From Anthoceros angustus (taxonomy: Eukaryota > Streptophyta > Anthocerotopsida > Anthocerotales > Anthocerotaceae), in the NCBI GenBank assembly GCA_010909165.1, contig VJWM01000297.1, forward strand, positions 51,982 to 115,981: a stretch of 64,000 nucleotides of DNA, read 5' to 3'. The notes under the pieces are model-generated. The model saw nothing but the letters and a program-made list of their open reading frames with translations. It made no database searches and was not told where the DNA came from. The position numbers were made by a program, and so were the translations under genes. This document shows, piece after piece, positions 21,545-31,349 of the stretch (position 1 is its first letter; the number at the start of each line of letters is the position of its first letter).

Positions 21545-22972
21545 TCGTGTGCAGAGAAGTATCAAGTAGCATTAGATGCCCACCGCGATCGATTGTTGGC
21601 GGAATAAGCAAAGATGACAAAACACCGCAGCAACAGTTACGTGGAGCCGCACAAGTATATTTTATTGGCCATAGATGGTATGGATCAGAAGAAGACGGAG
21701 ATCCCGCACATTCTGAGGTGGCCAAAGAATCTGGATGAGGAATGCCGCATTTCAGTACATGTTGTGGGGTGCATGATCCACAACTACACCCACAATGCTA
21801 GAGCCTTTTTACACTATGCCAACCTTCGGAATGATGCCAATTTGACTACTAGCGGAATTCAAGATGTCATCCACAACTATGATGGTGTCTTGCCCAAGGT
21901 TCTGTATTTGCAGCTGGACAACACAAGCCGGGAGAACAAGAATCAGCTGCTATTCGCGTATCTCAATATGTTAATGGACATGGGCACCTTTAAAAAAGTG
22001 AAAGTGGGCTTCCTTCTTGTGGGCCACACTCACGATCAAATTGATCAAATGTTTTCATGCTTCTCTAAAAGCTTGAAATACAAAGAGGCGCACACACTGC
22101 CGGCATTAGCAGACATTCTCAAAGCTTCGTACACACCATCGCCAGAGGTGAAAGTGTTGACGGAGGTCCCTGATTTCCGCACCTATGTTTGGCCAAAACG
22201 GAGAGGGCACAGGAGGCAAAAGTACGTTGCAGTAGTAAAAAAGTTGAATAATCTGTCGTTCCAGCACCAGTTCAAAAATACGCGAGAAGAAAAACCGGAC
22301 CGCGGCCTCGTCACAATCATCAGGAGCTAGCAATATTCAACATCACCGCTATGGGAAACTGAGGCTGGCTTGGAGTTTTTGAATTTCATGCCTACCGAGG
22401 CTATCACAGCTGCGTCATTATTGTCTTTGCGGGCTCGAGACAAAAAATGAACAGCAGGCAACCTCGCACCAACCGAAGGTGTGGCTCATCTGAAGAAAGG
22501 GTTACTAGGACTACGACCATATGTCACAGTTGAAGAATACCAGTGGTGGGAAGACTTTTGGGTGGACCAGAAAGAGATCGCTGTTATTATGGAGAACCAC
22601 ATCGGCCTCATTTTGCAGCGTCCTTGGAAGTGGTTTCCACGAGCAGAAGTAGAGCATATAGCCCGACCCCTTCAAGTACCTAATGAAGCTTTGCTAGAGG
22701 AAGCATTATTGAGGGACCTCCCACAACATGATATGTACGTGGGGGCATATCAAAACCTCGGGAGGAAACAGCGTCAAATGGCACGATTGAATGACGATAT
22801 AACAGAAATACGGAAGGGGATGTTTCTGGCAGTGCCTTGTGTGGCGCTACTTTCGCTGACGGCCAGCCGGGCGCGCACCAATCCCGTGTCGTTGCAATAT
22901 GGGGTCCATTCCCAAGGGAATGACTTGTTCCGTTTATACACGCCTGTTACTCAACACGCTCTCCGTCGTTAG
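21545..22972 (+). pseudogene. DUF7869-like transposase, copy 1
   Basis: One frame runs through the whole segment, broken by TAA near 21606, TAG at 22328 and TGA at 22448. It reads HKYILLAIDGMDQKK, VLYLQLDNTSRENKN and GFLLVGHTHDQIDQMFS. In the family as I recall it, these three stretches form the core of a domain found in large transposon-like proteins of plants and animals. The acidic residues (IDGMD, LDN, HDQID) suggest an RNase H-like active site, which is inference. A Trp-rich tail (EEYQWWEDFWVDQKE) follows to ~22840. An AG before 21553 matches the 62060 copy and looks like a splice acceptor, so earlier exons should exist. All three stops could arise by single C-to-T changes. Confidence 0.65.
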
Positions 22973-23830
22973 GAAAGATGACCTACCTGAGGCCGCCTAC
23001 AGCAACGCGTTCGTTTTCCGTCCTCTAACCGCTCTACTCGTTTACCGTACAGGCCCGGGATAGCCAAACGTTTAAGGACCCATTTACGTTCGAAACCTAC
23101 CGATCTTCTCTTACTCCCCCCCCTACTTCGTCTCGCCTACCGTTCTTACTTACATCCAATATGCCAGTTGAGGGTCACGGTCGGGTATGCGTGGGCGACG
23201 AACTTCCGTGTTCGTTCACCAAGTCCCTCCGTCCGGCTCTGCACGCCCTCTCGGAGTCCTGCTGCTCACGCCCGCTCCGGTCTGTCGGCCGTCGGACCTC
23301 TGTCCGGGAGGAGCATGGGTCCGAGGTCCTCCGCACCAGTACACACACGCCCACGCGTTAGGGTCCGTCACCAGGACCTGGATCAGTGTCTCCGGAGTGG
23401 TCTTGCCTGCTCAGTGACTCGGGACTCGCGTTAGCAAGGGACACACAAAGGCCTGCAAGGATAACGCGACATCAACCCCAAAAGAAAGATCCGTTTACTG
23501 GAGTGGCAGCCGCCCTCTTATACTACGTTATGAGGGAGCGCCTTTATTACACCCCTACTCTAAGTTAATGTCCAGCTCTCTATGTCTTAGCGCGTGGCCC
23601 TCTCTCTTCCCCATTTTCCCTACCTACGTCTACGGCGGTGGGGCTATGGTTGACCAGGATTCCTTCCTGGCACTGGCGGCCCAATCCCTAGCTCTGGTAT
23701 CTGCGGCGCACCCAATCGGATGATCCGCGACCTCGGTCAGCGAGGCTCTTTCCTACCTCGATTTTGTCAGGCACTCTGGGAGGGCGACAACCAGTGACCA
23801 CCAAGTCTTCCTCCTCGCTGTCCATTGGTG
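22861..23830. repeat. LTR-like repeat, copy 2
   Basis: Related to 12881-13860 and 60320-61240 by the same ordered words (CAATCCCGTGTCGTTG, TTAGGGTCCGTCACCAGGAC, GCCTTTATTACAC, CGGATGATCCGCGA, CCACCAAGTC). It cuts off the DUF7869-like tail at about 22860 and leads into the minisatellite at 23958. Confidence 0.5.
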
Positions 23831-23957
23831 CGCTGGTGGGTCCCTGCCCTGCGGGTCCGTCTGGAGCCCGTTCTCCCTGGGTGGGTTGAGACTGACTCTC
23901 ATCCACCCCTACCCTCACTCCCCGAGTTAGAGCCACTGGACTCGCTCCCCCCTCCTG

Positions 23958-24243
23958 AGACCGGACCTCGGGGTCCGTCCTCATCTCCTGACCTCGGGAT
24001 CCGTCCTCACCTCCTGAGTCTGGACTTTGGGGTCCGTCCTCACCTCCTGAGTCCGGACCTCGGGGTCCGTCCTCACCTCCTGAGTCCGGACCTCGGGGTC
24101 CGTCCTCACCTCCTGAGTCCGGACCTCGGGGTCCGTCCTCACCTCCTGAGTCCGGACCTCGGGGTCCGTCCTCACCTCCTGAGTCCGGACCTCGGGGTCC
24201 GTCCTCACCTCCTGAGTCCGGACCTCGGGGTCCGTTCTCTCTG
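23958..24243. repeat. Minisatellite, 33-bp unit, about nine copies
   Basis: Six units are identical or nearly so (CTGAGTCCGGACCTCGGGG core), preceded by three variant units. The period is 33 bp, 11 codons, and the minus strand stays open across the array, encoding an RTDPEVRTQEV repeat. Confidence 0.9.
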
Positions 24244-24831
24244 ATCTCTGGACGTCCAAGTCCGGAGTATCCCCCAAGGGACCGTCTTCCCTAACCGGAC
24301 CCCCCCTTCCTTCATCCCCCTGCGCCGGGTCCCGACTTCCCCTCCCATGTTCTGCTCCGGGGTTCTCGCTTCCCCTCCCGATGTTGGGTGCGACGGACTT
24401 ACCTCTGGCCTTGTTGTCTCCGTCGCATCTCCCTCCTCCGGTTGTCCTTCCTCCTCTGGGTCCTCCCCACTGCTGCTCTCGTCACCAAACAGGGCTCCCA
24501 GATTCCCTGTGGCGGTGCTCTCTCCCAAGCCCTCGTCCCTCCAGACTTCCTCCGACTCCTCTGGCGGACCTTCGATTTCAGCAGCGTGATGTGCTGCCTC
24601 CATCGCCTTCAGGAGCTCTGCATGATAATACTCGAAGTTGGAGTCGACCTGCTGGATGGCCTCCTCCACATGGGCGCGAAGCACTCGATATTCTCGCCTC
24701 CAGAGGTTCTCCAGCAGCTGGGCGTGCCTGGTTGCTTGTTGTGCCGTCCCCATCGTGAGGTCATTCAGCCGGGTCCTGGCCGAGTTCGGTGAAGCCGCTA
24801 AGGCGCCTGTCGCGCAATGGCCCATGTGCAT
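23981..24831 (-). CDS. Retroelement coiled-coil protein with 11-residue repeats, copy C
   Basis: The frame 24831-24205 starts at a Met (MHMGHCATGALAAS). It reads RREYRVLRAHVEEAIQQVDS and YYHAELLKAMEAAHHAAEIE, the best-kept form of the family motif, then an acidic, Gly/Glu-rich stretch. Overlapping frame 24277-23981 carries the 11-residue repeat; a single-base shift near 24250 would join them. The product is thus a short coiled coil, an acidic linker and a repetitive tail. It lacks the long heptad region of copies A and B2. A TATA-like CATAAATA lies at 24945-24952, but in plus orientation. It is likely an element structural protein; no named family is recognised. Confidence 0.5.
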
Positions 24832-24844
24832 CTTGATCTAACTG

Positions 24845-25055
24845 CAGGATCACTCAACCGCAAAGAAGAAAATTAGTCCCCGCCTTGACCAAGAATCGCA
24901 AAGTTCCTGGCCTATGGCCAAGGAACAAGGACAAATAAAGGGAGGCATAAATAGCCTTCGGACCGCGAACAGCCCCCCTGGAAAATCTGGGGGTGAACAC
25001 CCATAGCTTTTCCACATCAAAATTGTCAGCTACAATCCAGCAGCTAAAACACAAC
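24845..25055. other. Spacer between copy C and the PHD-gypsy tail
   Basis: The spacer contains the GGCCAAGGA word and CATAAATA seen in the LTR-like blocks, and the start of the AT-richer flank of the integrase element. No gene is seen. Confidence 0.4.
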
Positions 25056-26306
25056 TTACCAAAGACCAAACCACCCTTTCTGCAGTCGCTTTGCAGGTGT
25101 GAGGCTAGGGGGAGGATCTGCGTCACTCTCTAAGTCCTCATCATCCGGCTCCTCGACAGGTTCGGGCTTGATCTCCTCAGGCTTGACTCCAAGTGCAGCA
25201 AATCTGTCAAAAATTGGACTCTGTCGCTGCAACCAGTCCTCCTGTTCTGGGTAGTCAAAAATAGGCTTGGGGCAATGAATTATCATGTGTGGTGCTGCAA
25301 GCTTTCGCAGCAACCGAAATGTCTTCCTGTCTGATGAATCCCATGTTGTTTGCTCAAGGTAGGGAATCTTCAGCTTATCTGTGACACGATAGAACTGCCT
25401 TGGCCATCCAACAACAGTGTGGCCCGTCTTGAGGTGATGGAAAAACAGTGGCCAGTCTTTCAAGTAAACTAAACTTTCTGGCACCCTGTCTTCCCACATG
25501 ATCAGCTCCTTGGGCAACCTCAAACCAGAAAATGTTTGGTGCATGAAGAAGTGATGTTGCAACTTACGCCAAGCACCTTCACAGTAGGCTATCCATGTCC
25601 AGGGCATGGCCTGGAGTCCTCTCCTCTGCAGCTCAAACAGATCACGGTGATCTGTGGGGTAGAACTCCACCCGACACCGCTCATGGTGTGTCTCTACATA
25701 CAGAAGGAACTCGCCGAGCTCCTTGAAGTTCACTGGAGGGATTCCCCTCTCAAGATTATACGCCCGCTGCAGAGAAAGATCCCACTTACATGCGCCCTCG
25801 TTATTCAAAAACTGAGGAATAGCGCGTGCTAGAGGGTGCTGCACCAGGTTGCCACACTTGCACACCTTAGGTGGCACTACCTCAAGAACAGCACCTGGAC
25901 GCTGTTCCATATGTAGCTCATAACTGTTGTGCATCCTAAGAGGGAAACCGACCTCGCCTCGATTCCGAGCCTGTGCCTCGGTACCGCTACTCCTCAGCCG
26001 CCACTTCACAACTGCTCCTCTGGTACGCCTGGGTTCTGGGGCATCTTCCCTGACCCGAGCTCGCTGTGCTTCTCGCCGTCCACGCTCAAAGCTGCGTTGG
26101 TTAGCCTCCATCTGCTCTTCAGCTGGCCGTTGCTTCCTGGGCCTTCCCCTCTTATGCTTGGGTTTGTCAGGCGCAAATATCACTGCACCTTCCTCGCTAA
26201 TTGGTGCTAGGGCTTGTGTGGTGTGCCTCTGCTTCCACATATGGTTCACCATCCGATCCATCCAACTTAGCCAAACTCTCCACACAGTCTGTAGGAGACC
26301 AAGCAC
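25056..26306 (-). CDS. AT-hook and unknown C-terminal domain of the PHD-gypsy element
   Basis: An open frame of 416 codons overlaps the PHD frame by 110 bp. Residues ~51-59 read HKRGRPRKQ, an AT-hook of the GRP type that binds the minor groove of AT-rich DNA. A basic region follows (RRTRGAVVKWRLRSSG), then a large Trp/Tyr-rich part (FLLYVETHHERCRVEFYP, MPWTWIAYCEGAWRKLQHH) that looks globular, and an acidic tail (EEPDDEDLESDADPPP). I do not recognise the globular part. The real product is probably one polypeptide from integrase through to 25056. The first residues of this frame (26306 to ~26250) may be out-of-frame sequence. Confidence 0.6.
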   Translation of the reverse strand: MLGLLQTVWRVWLSWMDRMVNHMWKQRHTTQALAPISEEGAVIFAPDKPKHKRGRPRKQRPAEEQMEANQRSFERGRREAQRARVREDAPEPRRTRGAVVKWRLRSSGTEAQARNRGEVGFPLRMHNSYELHMEQRPGAVLEVVPPKVCKCGNLVQHPLARAIPQFLNNEGACKWDLSLQRAYNLERGIPPVNFKELGEFLLYVETHHERCRVEFYPTDHRDLFELQRRGLQAMPWTWIAYCEGAWRKLQHHFFMHQTFSGLRLPKELIMWEDRVPESLVYLKDWPLFFHHLKTGHTVVGWPRQFYRVTDKLKIPYLEQTTWDSSDRKTFRLLRKLAAPHMIIHCPKPIFDYPEQEDWLQRQSPIFDRFAALGVKPEEIKPEPVEEPDDEDLESDADPPPSLTPAKRLQKGWFGLW

Positions 26307-27273
26307 TTGCTCTGTGACGGTCGAGCCCCCAGTTGGGGAAGACTCCTCTAGTTGCGGCGAAACTGGCCCTCTGGCGTCGTGCTTTCTTCCACACTGCTTG
26401 CCTTGGCATCACGGAATTCCACAGAGGCGGGCAACTCTGCAGTGCAATAGCGATTTGTGAAGAGCACTCTCCGAGAATAGCAGCCTCCTCGTGAGCTGCC
26501 TTGATGGCGCTTCTAGCCCTGGCAACAAGGAATTCTGCTGTCAAGAAATGCTCCGCACGAATTCTCCCTTTTTGCAACTCACACCTGTCATTCCTGCTCT
26601 CTTCTTCATGTACCCATTCCGACACGAGTTGAGCTGGAGTGTTACCCTCCAACTCCTGCTCAGGTACAGAAAGTACTTCTTCATCATTACTCTCAATAGA
26701 TAGAGCCATGGCTGCATGCAAACTTGTTGAATCATAGTGTTCACATAGCCAATCCCTTTCCGGGATATCCTCTAGTGCAGGTGTGAGACAAAAAATGTGA
26801 TAGCCTCTGTTGCACCTGTCACATAAGAGCATAAGCTCTTCATCCGTGGTGTAACCACATGCCTCACAGGGTAAGTCTGCTGGTGGCACCCACGTTCGAG
26901 GAACAATCCTCACATCAAGATTTGGCAAGTGATATGGAGCTAAATGTTTCATGTGCTCCTTGCACCTTCTGCCATCTCGTCCTTCGAGTTCCACTACTCC
27001 TTGCTCACCTACATTCACCACCCTGAGAATCAACATGCCCGTACTAACATCTAACATGCTAGCTGCTCTGTGTTGCAGGTAGACATAATCTCCTGGTGCG
27101 AACTTCCTGGCCTTGGGCTTCCATGAGCCCCCCCGCGTGTGAGCATACCTCAACTGGTCTGTGTGCTGTGCAATAGCAAGGTTGTCCATAGCCATGGGCA
27201 GAATCCTCTGGAATATTTTTGCTTTGGCTTGTATTTGATCTAAGCATGCATCCATATTCCTACTCCAGTCCAC
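26197..27273 (-). CDS. Integrase C-terminus with PHD finger
   Basis: This is an open frame of 358 codons. Residues ~55-120 are the integrase C-terminal beta domain (KFAPGDYVYLQHR, RVVNVGEQGVVELEGRDG). Residues ~137-180 are a PHD finger of C4HC3 order: CEAC, then CDRC, then GYHIFC, then DWLCEHY. The eighth zinc ligand is Tyr instead of Cys (TAT for TGT), so this copy may not fold fully. A helical, charged region follows (RSAIKAAHEEAAILGE). PHD fingers usually read histone H3 tails, so a role in targeting integration to marked chromatin is inferred. The frame closes at 26197, while the protein seems to go on in frame 26306-25056, so a frame error is likely near 26250. Confidence 0.7.
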   Translation of the reverse strand: MDWSRNMDACLDQIQAKAKIFQRILPMAMDNLAIAQHTDQLRYAHTRGGSWKPKARKFAPGDYVYLQHRAASMLDVSTGMLILRVVNVGEQGVVELEGRDGRRCKEHMKHLAPYHLPNLDVRIVPRTWVPPADLPCEACGYTTDEELMLLCDRCNRGYHIFCLTPALEDIPERDWLCEHYDSTSLHAAMALSIESNDEEVLSVPEQELEGNTPAQLVSEWVHEEESRNDRCELQKGRIRAEHFLTAEFLVARARSAIKAAHEEAAILGECSSQIAIALQSCPPLWNSVMPRQAVWKKARRQRASFAATRGVFPNWGLDRHRASAWSPTDCVESLAKLDGSDGEPYVEAEAHHTSPSTN

Positions 27274-27735
27274 ATGAGCTGAATACTTGTCCTACACCAC
27301 GTTGGGCAAAACTGCATTCTTTCCGAACAACAGAAAATAAGGACTGAAACTTCCCAAGGCTCCCTGCATACTGACTCCATAACCCAACACAATATAGGGA
27401 AGCAACTCATCCCAGCACTTGGGTTCCATAGTGATGCAGTACTTCCTGAGAGCATCCTTGAATGTCTGAACCAACCTCTCTGCTAAACCATCAGCTTGAG
27501 GATGATCCCGAGATGTCCTCCTGTAATCAATCAAACTTCTATCCAGCAACGTCTGCAATTCACCTCTGAATTCGTTGCCCTGATCAGTGAGCACCTCCGC
27601 ACAGCTCCCGAATCTGCTCAACACACACTGCAGAAAGGCTCTACTGGTGTAATGTGAGGTCCTCTAAGGCAGAACCGCTACCTCCACCCACTTGGAGAAG
27701 TGCTCAATCATCACCATACAGTGACGATGTGGGAG

Positions 27736-28330
27736 GAAAACCCCGGGGCTTTCGAGATTCCCCCTCTAGCGGCCACACTTATCCCACTGTCGCTTTGTAC
27801 GTTGGGTTTCGTCCCATGAGACTTGTGTGAACGGTCGGATTCTGGGGAATCGATCACTGCTTGCAGCTACACACTACCTCAGCCTTCTAAACAAGCAAGG
27901 CGCCCACTACTCTCCCCCTTACAGTAGCTGCACCACCTGCACTGCTTCGAAAATTCACCAATCCTCGACCTACAACGACACCACACAATTGCAGGTCATG
28001 CAATCTTCTCCACTCAGGGAGCGCCCTCTTACTTGCAGATTTGGGATTCGTCCCTTAGGCTCTGCTTGTGGCCTTCCACTATTACCTACACTCTAATCCT
28101 CTACTCATCATTCCACTCATCATCTTCCTCGACGCTCAACTCATCTCCTCATCCTCCTCCTATTCTAACCTCAATTCAGGCTCACTGGCCTCGGCTCGCC
28201 CTTACGGCACAACTGCCTGGGGTCCGCCTACAAGCCAGCAAGTTCTTCCGTGGGCCAGTTGCTATGAGTTTGACACCAGACAGCGAGAATCTCCAGGGAG
28301 TCTTTCCGTGTAGTCTACTTGCGTAGATGA
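27736..28330. repeat. Dispersed repeat shared with 59680-60260
   Basis: Both loci run GGAAAACCCC...ACACTTATCCC...GGGTTTCGTCC...ATGAGACTTGTGTGAA, then CTTCTAAACAA-CAAGGCGCC, then a GCGCCCTCTT-GCA-ATTTGG word and CTATGAGTTTGACACCA. The two copies differ by small indels. It abuts the truncated integrase and is probably the LTR of another element; terminal repeats were not resolved. Confidence 0.6.
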
Positions 28331-29410
28331 CCTACTCACAAAGTCCCTACCCAGGATTTGGCATGAGACCCTCACAACATCCCTAAGTCTTCTTGATACC
28401 GCAAGTACCCCTTCACTGCATTCTTGAGGTGGCTTGAACTGAGCGGGACTAATGAACACATGACCGACCAAACTCACTCTCAAGCAATTCGCGCCATCCC
28501 TCATAAGACACATGACTTTTCACCTCACCCCTTCACGAGCATCACACATCTTCGCCACACCTGCCACACATACAAGCACGAGACAACACATTACCTCTCA
28601 TAGTTCTGCGTTCTCGCCCATATATAAATATTATATAAAAAATTAGCGGGTGACCGATGTGTAGAATGAGCGGACACGCCGCACACCACCTTGTTATATA
28701 GCGTTAAGCCGAACGCAATTACAAATAAGCATCATTGGTTATTGCGCGGGGACCCGGCCCGTTCTTAGTGTCGACCGGTCCGTATTTTACGCATCTTATT
28801 ATATATGTGGAGTCACTACGGGGTGGGGCACCGCGAGACTCAGCGCCGTGTGAAATGAACGGCTACACACGGCTGTGAAGTGCGCAGTACTACAATTTGA
28901 GGTCTTCTGCCGCTCCCAGCGCTGTGAGCTTGTCGTCTTCGATGTGGACGCCACATGCGCATGCTGGGAAGTCGGTGCTGGATGTCAACTGGACACAAAG
29001 CTGCAATATTATCTGTGTAGCCTTGAGCCCGCAGCAGACATGGATGAGCTCTCAGCACGGTGGATCATTCTCCAATAAGGAGAAGAAGCTGCAGACACCA
29101 CTTCTCCCGAATGTGTCATCATTTTGACCAGCGGGGAATGGAACCGTGACGAGTCAGACACGCACAGCATCTCCAGCCATGCTTTGACCATGAGATTCGT
29201 GGAGCGAAAATGTGACCACCAATTCCAGCGTCTTAGATATAGCAGATCAATATTCGCGACTTGAGCAAGAGGCCCCAGGAAGAATTGACTCATTTTCTAG
29301 GTATTAGGTTACTTGCACACCAGGCCATAACTCAGGCAAGGATCCAAATTGGGCCAGTTAGTGTCAGCATCGTGAAGAAATGGAAGTCTGTGGAGAGACA
29401 AGAAGCAGCA
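28331..29410. other. Intergenic, left of the F-box gene
   Basis: The stretch holds short ORFs without motifs on both strands. The part nearest 29400 is the 3' flank of the F-box gene. Nothing else is recognised. Confidence 0.4.
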
Positions 29411-29414
29411 TGGG

Positions 29415-30695
29415 TCAATGTACTATGCTATCCAAAGTAGGGAAGAACACTCCAATTTCATCGGAATAAGACTTGAAGTTATGGTCCACAAATGAAGAAA
29501 AACGAGGGAGCCACTGCCACGACCTCTGCTGAAAATCGTACACGAGAACAGCTGCGCTTGCTGATCCCCCACCTGTGAAGTACAACAAGTCCCCCTGTCC
29601 AATGCATCTAAACTCCTCAAAATTGACCTTTTGCAAAAACATCTTGCAAATCGATTTAGGCATTTTGTCCACCTCCACCCATTTCTCTTCATGTTCCTCG
29701 TCAAGCTCCCAGATGCGAATAGGCCCCTTAGAGTAGTGCAGACCTCGTTCCCAGCAGTTATCAATCCCTCCAACCATGAGGAGACGGCCATGGCGCTCCA
29801 CCAAGTGGGGCTCCACCACATACCTTGCACACAGTCCACGTAAAGACCAGAGCCATGAATGTGATACTCACCCGGCGATCCCACTACGTTACAAGCCAAG
29901 CCCATTAATGCCGCCAGCAAGCACCTCAGAGACGAGTTTAGGAGTAGAAGGTGAAGATTGTGCGGGTAGGTACCTGGGCACTGGAACTGGTAACTCCCCC
30001 CAAGTTGAGTTAGCGACATCGTATTGGATGACTCTGTTGGGCAACCTGGCCATTCCATACAGGTGGGTGCCATTCACAAACACGCCAAGCTCATCCTCGT
30101 AGCCAACAAGTCCACGGGGAAGTCTGCCACCGTATGTCCATCGGCCGGTGGCGGAGCTATAAATGTCTGTCATTCGATCCTCACAGAAGTTGCGGTCTGC
30201 AAGCACTATGGTGAATGTCCTGGAAACCTTGTCCACTGCCATGCCTGCCAGGAAAGGAGGACCCAAAGGACGCCGGTGCGGCAAGCACGGCAACTTGCAG
30301 AATGCTTTCCGACCATTGTAAATAGGGTTGCACACATAGAAGACAGAGCTATAAGAATCGATGGAGCAGAAGCAAAACAGCCCTCCTGCACTTGCGATTA
30401 GAGCGTACCTATCGTTGCTGGAGAGGAAAGGCATGAGAATCTGATGCCATCTACCCAGTGCGGGGTTGTAAGCAGCAACACCTTCACACCCTCCCACTAC
30501 AGAATGGAAGACGAACAAGGGCTGGCGAGGAGGGAGATGACTGCGCTCATGCAGGTGCAAGAAGCTGGGAGATATAATCAGTGTGTTCCAAGCTTTGCAG
30601 GTGCCTCGGAGCTGAAGTAGGTTCAAGACGGGAAGTTTGGCAAGAATCCTTTCGATAAGCTCATTCGGAAGGCGACTCCAAATCTTAGAGTCCAT
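29415..30695 (-). CDS. F-box/kelch-repeat protein
   Basis: There are two exons, 30695-29974 (ATG at 30695) and 29823-29415, joined in phase 2 by a 150-bp GT-AG intron, giving 376 residues. The first exon read alone stops inside the intron, so splicing is needed. Residues ~4-45 are an F-box (WSRLPNELIERILAKLPV, then LRGTCKAWN). The rest is a kelch-type beta-propeller, with repeat starts such as VAAYNPALGRWHQ, GMAVDKVSRTFTIVL, QYDVANSTWGELP and GRLLMVGGI. In the family the F-box binds SKP1 in an SCF ubiquitin ligase and the propeller picks the substrate; the target here is unknown. It is divergent from the thioredoxin-fold gene, with 654 bp between the starts. A 20-bp triple repeat stands just upstream of the ATG. 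Confidence 0.85.
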
Positions 30696-30704
30696 GTTCC
30701 ATAA

Positions 30705-30764
30705 GCCTGCTCAGGCACTTTGAAGCCTGCTCAGGCACTTTGAAGCCTGCTCAGGCACTTTGCA
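30705..30764. repeat. 20-bp repeat x3 upstream of the F-box start
   Basis: GCCTGCTCAGGCACTTTGAA occurs three times head to tail; the third copy ends GCA. Each unit contains the near-palindrome GCCTGCTCAGGC. The array starts 10 bp upstream of the ATG of the minus-strand F-box gene, so it lies in its 5' UTR. Confidence 0.9.
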
Positions 30765-31349
30765 ACTGTGGCATCCGCAGATGCTAGCACACCACTCACC
30801 CTAATGCTGAAAACTGCAAGGACACCATCTCCTTTCAGCCACCAATAGTGCCAAATCCTGAACCAGGCGGGCAAGCATCAGAGGCACGCAGTCCTGCTCT
30901 GGCAAGATGGCACAATTCGGTCTCTCAGCATGCAGAGATCACAACACATGCCAGAGTCAAGAATGAAGAACCCAGAAGAATGTGTACTGGCAGTGGCACA
31001 AACAAGGCGGGAGATGGAAACACGGACAGGAAGAAATCCGACAACAGACATGCGAAGCCGAGGCCATGGGCGTAGGGCTATATACCTTCAAGGATGGGGC
31101 ACAGCCTGCAGGCAAGGCCCAGGAGATTGAGGAAGAGAGGAAATGAACGAAGAGATGCGGTGTGGAACGTACTTCCCGGAAGTCCAAAGCGAAGCACCTG
31201 CCCTTAAAGCGGCATGTGCCACCGCATCGCACCTCCAAGCTCGCTTTCCGTCTACGTACGTGGGTTGCCTGGACAGTTTAGCGTGCACCACTGGACAGGG
31301 AGGTCATCTGGAATCCCGTCCCGTCCCGCCCACGTACTGAACTGCGACA
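30765..31349. promoter_or_regulatory. Shared divergent promoter region
   Basis: This gap separates the F-box gene (minus) from the thioredoxin-fold gene (plus). No TATA box close to either start was recognised. It shows only short ORFs and is probably promoter plus 5' UTRs of both genes. Confidence 0.4.

Larger units (their letters stand above)
25056..27735 (-). mobile_element. Ty3/gypsy integrase fragment with PHD finger and AT-hook extension
   Basis: The minus strand reads integrase core from 27735 (the left part of pol and the first catalytic region are missing), integrase C-terminal domain, then a PHD finger, a helical region, an AT-hook and a ~350-residue unknown domain ending at 25056. 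The core holds VLTDQGNEF and a DHPQADGLAERL stretch with the second catalytic Asp and the Glu. An in-frame stop near 27665 and another near 27295 break the core. At 27735 the element meets an unrelated repeat (GGAAAACCCCGG...). Such a chromatin-reader extension sits where chromoviruses carry a chromodomain. Confidence 0.75.

Noticed and set aside
23958-24243. CRISPR-like array of ~33-bp repeats
   Set aside because: The repeats are directly adjacent with no spacers, they are coding on the minus strand, and the DNA is plant nuclear.
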